DNA of 7,129 bases from JAABRU01 sp964505535. GTDB lineage: Bacteria > Desulfobacterota > Desulfobacteria > Desulfobacterales > Desulfococcaceae. Location of the stretch: NCBI GenBank assembly GCA_964505535.1, contig CAZDIU010000278.1, positions 1 to 7,129 of the forward strand, written 5' to 3'. The notes below the pieces were generated by a model. The model had not been told where the DNA came from and ran no database searches. It was given only the letters and a program-made list of their open reading frames with translations. Both the position numbers and the translations under genes were made by a program. Shown here piece after piece: positions 1 through 4,745 of the stretch (within the stretch, counting starts at the first letter, position 1; every line of letters starts with the position of its first letter).

Positions 1-456
1 CCGCTTAATTTTTGCACTCCTCCGGATCATCCCGTGACAGTATCAAATCAATGGCGAATTGGTATAAGCAAGTCAATGGCACTGGCCTGTAACTGACAAC
101 CCCCTGCAATTCCCGCTTTTCAGAAATTCCGTAACCACTTCTGCTTTTCAGGACAAATCTTTCAGGGAAGAGAAAAACCGGAACCGCAAAAAAACTTGCC
201 TTTCCCTTTTTTTCTGATTATGAAGGGGACATGAAAAGAGAGATCGCTGAAAATGGGGCTGGTGTCTCCGAACTCTGACACATTTTTGCCTGTTCCCCTG
301 CTTCGTTTTTTTCATGGAAGCTGATCTGCTGTTTTCAGAAAAAAATAGTGGGTCAAATCGGTTGATGATGCAGAAAAAAACACTCTCCTGCCCCTCCCGC
401 CGGGGGAGGGGATTTCAGATCAACGGATTTGACCCACCACCCAGAAAAGGACAGAT
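1..456. other. Non-coding region upstream of the rRNA methyltransferase gene
   Basis: No convincing gene is visible on either strand. A 15-codon reading frame starts at ATG 231 and ends at TGA 276-278, but it is too short and too unremarkable to call. Two weak terminator-like structures are present. One is a 6-bp stem (164-169 with 202-207) running into seven Ts at 207-213. The other is a 5-bp stem (262-266 with 277-281) followed by five Ts at 283-287. Either could end a gene lying left of the window. The right end holds the inverted-repeat structure listed separately (348-437). The 9-mer GCTTTTCAG occurs at 115-123 and 143-151. I could not identify a clear sigma-70 promoter for the downstream gene. 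Confidence 0.6.
348..437. repeat. 90-bp inverted-repeat (MITE-like or leader hairpin) element
   Basis: The 19 bases at 348-366 (GTGGGTCAAATCGGTTGAT) are the reverse complement of 419-437 with one mismatch (18/19). The interior holds a second hairpin, CCCCTCCC (391-398) with GGGAGGGG (404-411) around a 5-base loop. The structure ends 7 bp before the Shine-Dalgarno of the methyltransferase gene, so it would be transcribed into that leader if the promoter lies upstream. Long terminal inverted repeats around a short non-coding core are typical of miniature inverted-repeat elements. However, I see no flanking target duplication, so a purely structural role in the mRNA leader is also possible. The inner hairpin is not followed by a T-tract, so it does not look like an intrinsic terminator. 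Confidence 0.6.
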
Positions 457-1644
457 ATGAACACTGTTGTTTTAAAACCCGGACGGGAAAAGTCTCTGCT
501 TCGCCGTCATCCGTGGGTATTTTCCGGTGCTGTTCAGACAGTGGAAGGCAGCCCGGCTCCGGGTGAGACTGTTGCCGTCCGCAGCCATAGCGGCCTTTTT
601 CTGGGCACAGGGGCCTGGTCTCCCCAATCCCAGATTCAGGTTCGGATGTGGACCTTTGATCCGGACGAAAAAATTGATGAGGCTTTTTTTCATCACCGCC
701 TGCAGGGGGCTGTCAGGGCCCGGCGGAAATTCACTGATGCGGATGCCCCTGCCTGCCGTGTGGTCAATGCGGAATCTGACGGTCTGCCCGGACTGATTGT
801 GGATCATTACGCGGATTATCTGGTCTGCCAGTTTGGCAGCGCTGGAGCTGAATTTTGGAAAAACAGGATTGCGGAACTGCTTGCACAATTATGCCCCTGT
901 TCCGGGATTTATGAGCGATCTGACATTTCCTCCCGCGAAAAAGAGGGTCTTGCGCAGACACAGGGACTGCTTTGGGGAAAAGAACCGCCTGATCTGCTGG
1001 AAATTCAGGAAGGCCCCTGCCGTTTTTGGGTTGACATCCGCAGCGGCCAGAAAACCGGATTTTTCACAGACCAGCGGGATAACCGCAGTCTGGTCTTCCA
1101 TTCCTGCAAAAATGCCGAAGTGCTGGACTGTTTTTCCTATACCGGCGGATTCACTGTCAATGCGCTCATGGGCGGAGCAAAGCATGTCACCAGTGTTGAT
1201 GCTTCAGGCCCGGCTCTTGAACTGCTGCGGAAAAATATCCATCTCAACGGACTGAATCCTGAACACGCAGAGACAGCGGAGGGAGATGTTTTTTCCCTCC
1301 TGCGGAAATACCGGAACAGCGGAAGGCAGTTTGATGTGATCATCCTTGACCCGCCCAAGTTTGCAGAGGCAAAAAAATATCTCAATGCAGCGGCCCGCGC
1401 TTACAAGGATATCAATCTGCTGGGGTTCAAACTGCTCCGTGCCGGAGGACTTCTTTTCACCTTTTCCTGTTCCGGTCTTATGGATACGGATTTGTTTCAG
1501 AAAATTGTGGCCGATGCCGCGCTGGATGCCGGACGGGAGGCACATATCATCCGGAGGCTGGGTCAGGCCGAGGATCATCCCGTATCCCTGAACTTCCCCG
1601 AAGGCACCTATCTGAAAGGGCTGCAGTGCCGGGTGATGTCATAA
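457..1644 (+). CDS. rlmI: Class I rRNA methyltransferase, RlmI-type (23S rRNA m5C)
   Basis: A 395-residue protein of the RlmI/YccW family, SAM-dependent enzymes that in E. coli methylate C1962 of 23S rRNA to 5-methylcytosine. The N-terminal ~75 residues (GREKSLLRRHPWVFSGAV, residues 9-26) form the PUA-like RNA-binding domain, followed by the linker region of this family. GQKTGFFTDQRDNR (197-210) is the family signature. VLDCFSYTGGFT (222-233) is SAM motif I, SVDAS (246-250) follows as motif II, DPPKF (298-302) is motif IV, and FSCSG (336-340) is motif VI with the likely catalytic Cys338. The length matches full-length family members (E. coli 396). The ATG at 457 is preceded by AAAAGG (445-450) at a 6-base spacing. 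All core motifs are intact, so it should be active. The precise target base is inferred from the family. A LolA-like gene follows after 74 bp with no strong terminator between. Confidence 0.92.
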   Translation: MNTVVLKPGREKSLLRRHPWVFSGAVQTVEGSPAPGETVAVRSHSGLFLGTGAWSPQSQIQVRMWTFDPDEKIDEAFFHHRLQGAVRARRKFTDADAPACRVVNAESDGLPGLIVDHYADYLVCQFGSAGAEFWKNRIAELLAQLCPCSGIYERSDISSREKEGLAQTQGLLWGKEPPDLLEIQEGPCRFWVDIRSGQKTGFFTDQRDNRSLVFHSCKNAEVLDCFSYTGGFTVNALMGGAKHVTSVDASGPALELLRKNIHLNGLNPEHAETAEGDVFSLLRKYRNSGRQFDVIILDPPKFAEAKKYLNAAARAYKDINLLGFKLLRAGGLLFTFSCSGLMDTDLFQKIVADAALDAGREAHIIRRLGQAEDHPVSLNFPEGTYLKGLQCRVMS

Positions 1645-1678
1645 TTTCAGAACAAAGGATGGGGCTGTATTTTCCTCT

Positions 1679-1693
1679 GAGGGAACAACCCTC
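1679..1693 (+). other. Small hairpin between methyltransferase and LolA-like genes
   Basis: GAGGG (1679-1683) pairs perfectly with CCCTC (1689-1693) around an AACAA loop. It is followed by an A-tract rather than a T-tract, so it is not an intrinsic terminator for the forward strand. It lies 26 bases before the chosen start of the downstream gene and may only be a minor leader structure. Confidence 0.3.
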
Positions 1694-1718
1694 CAAAAAA
1701 ATGCAACAAGGAACTGCA

Positions 1719-2492
1719 ATGAAAAGAAAATCTGTTCTGTGCTGCTGCGGATTCCTGTGCGGCCTGTTTGCCCTGCTGTCAGCGGGACTTGCACAGGACA
1801 GCGCAGTGAACGCGGAAAGTATTGTGCGGGAAAGTTTCAATTATTTCCGTGGTAAAGCCTCGGAATCCGTGGTGGAAATGACCATTCAGCGTCCGGACTG
1901 GAAACGGGAGGTGACCCTCCGGGGGTGGACACGGGGTGAAAGCGAGAGCCTGTTTTTCATTACTGCCCCGGCCCGGGATCAGGGCAACGGAACCCTGAAA
2001 AAAGGGCGGGAGATGTGGACATACAACCCCAAGGTCAGCCGGGTGATCAAACTGCCGCCCTCCATGATGTCCCAGTCCTGGATGGGATCAGATTTCTCCA
2101 ACAATGACCTTGCCCGATCCGACAGTCTGCTCCATGATTATGTGCATACCCTGGAAGGAACTGAAACGCATGAAGGGAAAACAGTGTATCTCATCAAATC
2201 CATGCCCAAACCGGATGCGCCTGTCATATGGGGAATGCTGCGCCTGAAAATCCGGGAGGATCTGATTATGCTCTCGGAGGAGTTTTATGACGAGGATATG
2301 AAATCCGTGAAAATCCTCACAGCCTGGCAGATCGAAATGATTGGCGGCAGGCTCTTTCCCCGGTTCACAAAAATGCAAAAAACTGAAGCCCCGGACGGAT
2401 ATACCCTTTTGGAATACAAAAAACTGGAATTCATTGAAAACCTGCCCGACGATCTTTTCACCCTTTCGGCCCTGCGCACCCCGCGGGGTTAG
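1719..2492 (+). CDS. Outer membrane lipoprotein-sorting protein, LolA-like (periplasmic)
   Basis: A 257-residue secreted protein of the LolA-like family usually annotated 'outer membrane lipoprotein-sorting protein'. I chose the ATG at 1719 because AAGGA (1708-1712) sits 6 bases upstream and because it opens a classic signal peptide: MKRK, a hydrophobic core rich in Cys and Leu, then SAGLA|Q with probable signal peptidase I cleavage after Ala25. There is no lipobox Cys at the cleavage site. The frame is open back to a GTG at 1626 inside the methyltransferase gene, but that start would bury the signal peptide. The mature part carries the family hallmark KLPPSMM (111-117) then WMGSDFSNNDL (121-131), and EMWTYNP (98-104) just before it. 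Family members are beta-rich half-barrels that bind lipid or acyl chains. They are often encoded beside RND/MMPL exporters or LolE-like permeases. No such partner is visible here, so the cargo is unknown. Confidence 0.85.
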   Translation: MKRKSVLCCCGFLCGLFALLSAGLAQDSAVNAESIVRESFNYFRGKASESVVEMTIQRPDWKREVTLRGWTRGESESLFFITAPARDQGNGTLKKGREMWTYNPKVSRVIKLPPSMMSQSWMGSDFSNNDLARSDSLLHDYVHTLEGTETHEGKTVYLIKSMPKPDAPVIWGMLRLKIREDLIMLSEEFYDEDMKSVKILTAWQIEMIGGRLFPRFTKMQKTEAPDGYTLLEYKKLEFIENLPDDLFTLSALRTPRG

Positions 2493-2512
2493 TGCCTGGT
2501 CAATCCGGATTG
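2478..2512. other. Two perfect 12-bp palindromes at the end of the LolA-like gene
   Basis: ACCCCGCGGGGT (2478-2489) spans the last codons, and CAATCCGGATTG (2501-2512) lies just past the stop. Both are perfect self-complementary sequences. Neither is followed by a T-tract, so they do not form a standard intrinsic terminator. They may still fold as short hairpins at the 3' end of the transcript. Confidence 0.4.
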
Positions 2513-2625
2513 GGGATTTGAGGCAACTGCCCCTGATTTTTGAAAGGGCTGTACAAGCCCGGTTCGCAACTTCGGACTGTCAGTCACCATAAGAATTCTG
2601 CGACCGCATAACTGCCTGCCCTGAA

Positions 2626-2777
2626 TTACAGATCTGATGTTACGCAGCTATTTCAAAAATCGGGAAGTTATGATTTTTTCCCGTCATTCCGGCGTAAGCC
2701 GGAATCCAGTATTTTCAGCATCGTCTGGATACCGGCTTTCGCCGGTATGACGGTTATGCGTAACATCAGTTACAGAT
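2626..2777. mobile_element. 136-bp MITE-like element with 13-bp TIRs and 8-bp target duplication
   Basis: The left terminus CTGATGTTACGCA (2634-2646) is the exact reverse complement of the right terminus TGCGTAACATCAG (2757-2769). Immediately outside them the octamer TTACAGAT occurs as a perfect direct repeat (2626-2633 and 2770-2777), as expected of a target-site duplication. The 136-bp interval has no coding capacity, so it would be a non-autonomous element moved by a transposase encoded elsewhere. Eight-bp duplications are known for several IS families, including ISL3, IS66, ISAs1 and IS1595, but I do not recognise these ends and do not assign a family. The core is a REPIN-like double hairpin (2681-2753). 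Confidence 0.75.
2681..2753. repeat. REPIN-like pair of inverted REP hairpins
   Basis: Two 29-base arms, 2681-2709 and 2725-2753, are reverse complements at 26 of 29 positions and are separated by 15 bases. Each arm is itself a perfect hairpin: ATTCCGGC/GCCGGAAT around GTAA (2686-2705), and ATACCGGC/GCCGGTAT around TTTC (2729-2748). The CGTCATTCCGGCG..AAGCCGGAATCCAG type of sequence is a widespread REP-like intergenic palindrome in proteobacteria and relatives. An inverted doublet of REPs is the arrangement called a REPIN, typically mobilised by RAYT (TnpA-REP) transposases. No RAYT gene is in the window. Confidence 0.75.
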
Positions 2778-2809
2778 CTCAGTCGCTCACCCGCATCTTT
2801 CGCTCTGAC

Positions 2810-2840
2810 TTGACTTCGTTGTGCCAATCGTTTATGTAAT
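2810..2840 (+). promoter_or_regulatory. Candidate sigma-70 promoter for the UbiA-family gene
   Basis: TTGACT (2810-2815) is a good -35 match (5/6 to TTGACA). A -10 is less clear: TATGTA at 2833-2838 (17-base spacing) or TGTAAT at 2835-2840 (19-base spacing). It lies just right of the MITE-like element and about 80 bases before the gene start. The call is tentative because the -10 is weak. Confidence 0.3.
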
Positions 2841-2920
2841 TGCGGACAGCAACTGTCAGACCTGTCTGAAACCGGATATTACGGACTTTTGTCAAATTTG
2901 TTTTACCTCAGGAGCATGTA

Positions 2921-3868
2921 TTGAAATCACGGATGAAGTTAGCGGATTTTTCCCGTCTGAAACCTTTCTGGGCACTTTCCCGCACGCCCCACGGCCTGCT
3001 GGATATGACCACTCCCGCGTTTGCGGCCCTGCTCTGTCTGGGGCATTTCCCTTCCCTGTGGGTGACATGTATCGGCATCATCACCGCATTTGCCGGTTAT
3101 ACGGCAGTGTATGCGCTCAATGATGTGGTGGATTACCGGGTGGATATGGAACGTCTGCGGCAGGATGTTTACAGCCACAGAAATGCTTCGGTGGATATTG
3201 ATGCTGCGCTGGTGCGGCATCCCATGGCGCAGGGACTCATCTCTTTTGGGCAGGGGATAGGATGGGCTTTGTCATGGGCTGCAGCAGCCCTGATCGGAGC
3301 CTGGATGCTCAACCCGGTCTGCATTGTCTTTTTTCTGATCGGCTGTGTTCTGGAGGCGGTTTACTGTCTTCTTTTCAAAGTCAGCCCCATGCGCACACTC
3401 ATCAACGGGATTGTCAAAACGCTGGGAGCGATTGCAGCCGTTTATGCAGTGGCCCCGCAGCCTTCCTCTCTCTATCTGCTTACCCTGTTTTTCACCCTGT
3501 TTTTCTGGGAAATCGGGGGACAGAACATTCCCAATGACTGTGGTGATGTGGAAGAGGACAGACGTCTGAAGGCCCGGACAGTGCCGATCTGCTTTAGTCA
3601 GGAACTTTCGGCTTATACGGTCATGGTTACTCTGACCGGAGCCTTTGCACTCAGTTTTGTTCTGCTGAGCCTTTCTCCCGCAGCATTCACCTTTCCCTTT
3701 TATGCGGGGCTTGCCGCCGCGGGGATTTGGCTGCTGCTTTTTCCCGCACTCCGCTTTTACAGGAGCGGGGAAAATGCTGATGCCATGAAACTGTTCAACA
3801 GAGCCAGTTATTTTCCCCCGGCTTTATTTCTGATCGTGCTGATCCGGATCATTTTTTCGGGAGCATGA
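2921..3868 (+). CDS. UbiA-family membrane prenyltransferase, substrate unknown
   Basis: A 315-residue, strongly hydrophobic integral membrane protein of the UbiA superfamily. These enzymes transfer a polyprenyl group from its diphosphate to an aromatic or other acceptor in quinone, haem or lipid synthesis. Both Mg-diphosphate-binding motifs are intact: NDVVDYRVD (67-75, NDxxDxxxD) and NDCGDVEED (205-213, DxxD followed by a further Asp). HPMAQGLIS (100-108) resembles the conserved loop after the first motif. About eight or nine hydrophobic stretches fit the all-helical fold. The start is TTG at 2921, preceded by AGGAG (2910-2914) at a 6-base spacing. The in-frame ATG at 2933 is too far from that site, and an out-of-frame ATG at 2916 runs straight into TGA. 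No quinone-pathway gene is adjacent, so the acceptor cannot be assigned. The 3' end overlaps the convergent yhbY gene by 20 bp. Confidence 0.85.
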   Translation: MKSRMKLADFSRLKPFWALSRTPHGLLDMTTPAFAALLCLGHFPSLWVTCIGIITAFAGYTAVYALNDVVDYRVDMERLRQDVYSHRNASVDIDAALVRHPMAQGLISFGQGIGWALSWAAAALIGAWMLNPVCIVFFLIGCVLEAVYCLLFKVSPMRTLINGIVKTLGAIAAVYAVAPQPSSLYLLTLFFTLFFWEIGGQNIPNDCGDVEEDRRLKARTVPICFSQELSAYTVMVTLTGAFALSFVLLSLSPAAFTFPFYAGLAAAGIWLLLFPALRFYRSGENADAMKLFNRASYFPPALFLIVLIRIIFSGA

Positions 3869-4154
3869 TTTTCCTTTTCTCCGGATCATGATGCTGCCGG
3901 TACAAAACTGCTGTATGCCCGATCATGCCGGCCATTTCAGCGCCGGTTCCGGATGAAATTTTTGACATAATCTCATTCTTCTGATCTTTTTCCTTAAAAT
4001 CATTGAATCTGATTTTGATCAGTTCGTGAATGTCCAGGGCCTCGTTCACCGAGCGGATCAGACCGTCTGTCAGACCTTTCTGCCCCACGATGATCAGCGG
4101 TTCCAGCCCGTGGGCAAGACCGCGCAGATATTTTTTTTCAAATCCTTTTAACAT
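3849..4154 (-). CDS. yhbY: YhbY-type CRM-domain ribosome assembly RNA-binding protein
   Basis: A 101-residue single-domain CRS1/YhbY (CRM) protein, close to the usual ~97 residues of E. coli YhbY. YhbY associates with pre-50S ribosomal particles and helps their maturation. The RNA-binding GxxG loop is GQKG (24-27) within LIIVGQKGLTDG, followed by HELIKIRF (43-50) and GHTAVLYR (79-86), all typical of the family. I chose the ATG at 4154 because the protein then begins MLKGFEKKYLRGLAH, as family members do. The ribosome-binding site is mediocre: GGA lies 8 bases upstream, with a better AAGGA farther away. A TTG at 4220 would add 22 residues with no family support. The gene faces UbiA convergently, and its last 20 bp lie inside that gene's 3' end. 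Confidence 0.9.
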   Translation of the reverse strand: MLKGFEKKYLRGLAHGLEPLIIVGQKGLTDGLIRSVNEALDIHELIKIRFNDFKEKDQKNEIMSKISSGTGAEMAGMIGHTAVLYRQHHDPEKRKIMLPKK

Positions 4155-4745
4155 ATTGTGTTTCCATTCCTTTTCTTCTTGCTGCAAAAGTCTTTTGGAC
4201 AAAAAAATCCCGAAAATCAAAAAATGACCGCAATTCCCTTATCAAACATCAATCCCCTGATACCGCAGATTATGTCCATCCTGCCATAACAGCATACCTT
4301 GAATATAAAAAATTATTTTTTTAAATCAGATGGTTCTATCCTCTTCCAGTAAAGGGGGAAATCCGTTGTTTCTGTCGAACACATAATTGATTATATCTGC
4401 CTGCCCGGTTCTGTCAACAGAATAAACACAGGCATTGTCTCAAATCAGAAATTGCAGGTACTGCGTGACCAATTTGCCCGGTTTCATCCTCTGAAATTCA
4501 ATATGGTGGTGCACTTACCGGCCATGCAGTAAATTTGCAAAAAAATCATACTCTTTAATTCTTGATTCGTAAATAAAAAAATAATTCAAATAGGTTATGA
4601 AAATCAGATGACAATTCCGGAAAATTATGATATTTTGAACAAAATAAAAAACGGGCAAATATTTTTGCATGGCAAATCCCGTTCATGTCAGGATACCAAG
4701 GCATTCCATCCTCCTGTCATGATTTTGATTTGAAAGGAAAATGCA
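4155..4745. other. AT-rich divergent intergenic region, 591 bp
   Basis: No gene, tRNA or other RNA gene is recognisable. The region must hold the promoters of two divergent genes, yhbY (-) and the histidine kinase (+). Forward-strand candidates are TTGAAT (4299-4304) with TTAAAT (4321-4326) at a 16-base spacing, and TTGAAC (4635-4640) with AATATT (4658-4663) at 17. Neither is decisive. TTCTGTCAACAGAA (4409-4422) is a perfect 6-bp-arm dyad with a related half-site at 4370-4381. AAATCAGATG recurs at 4324-4333 and 4602-4611. The very AT-rich stretches at 4299-4326 and 4553-4660 are consistent with UP-element-like or DNA-bending sequence. Confidence 0.5.
4650..4683 (+). other. Hairpin cluster upstream of the histidine kinase
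   Basis: AACGGG (4650-4655) pairs with CCCGTT (4678-4683). Inside it, the same TTTGC (4664-4668) can pair either with GCAAA at 4655-4659 or with GCAAA at 4672-4676, giving two mutually exclusive small hairpins. It lies 62 bases before the kinase start. It could be a leader structure or an operator, but no T-tract follows, so it is not a clear terminator. Confidence 0.35.

Larger units (their letters stand above)
2493..2920. other. Intergenic region containing a MITE-like insertion
   Basis: I see no gene on either strand. Besides the element at 2634-2769 there is a perfect 5-bp hairpin, GGGCT/AGCCC (2546-2560). GATTTTTGAAA at 2535-2545 reappears in reverse complement at 2651-2661. A cluster of GACAG/CTGTC and CAGAC/GTCTG half-sites lies around 2847-2870 and can pair in alternative ways in the leader of the next gene. 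Confidence 0.6.

Noticed and set aside
77..93. Sigma-54-like TGGCAC-N5-TGTAA sequence
   Set aside because: The invariant GC of the -12 element is replaced by GT, and no gene start lies just downstream.
231..278. 15-codon reading frame after a GGGG stretch, a possible leader peptide
   Set aside because: It is very short, has no amino-acid bias suggesting attenuation, and no coupled gene follows closely.
472..1578. Several long reverse-strand and alternate-frame open frames across the methyltransferase gene
   Set aside because: They are shadows of a gene whose own frame has every family motif. Their translations show no domain.
1626..1718. Upstream-extended start of the LolA-like gene at GTG 1626 overlapping the methyltransferase
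   Set aside because: It would place 31 residues before a clear signal peptide and overlap the previous gene. The ATG at 1719 has a well-spaced AAGGA.
2681..2753. CRISPR-like or intrinsic-terminator interpretation of the paired hairpins
   Set aside because: There is one inverted pair, not a series of direct repeats with spacers, and no T-tract follows the stems. A REPIN/MITE explanation fits better.
2821..3123. Forward reading frame from GTG 2821 encoding a Cys-containing 100-residue peptide
   Set aside because: Most of it is an out-of-frame shadow of the UbiA-family gene. It has no ribosome-binding site and no recognisable domain.
4155..4220. 22-residue N-terminal extension of YhbY from TTG 4220
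   Set aside because: The extension has no counterpart in the family. The start at 4154 gives the standard length and N-terminus.
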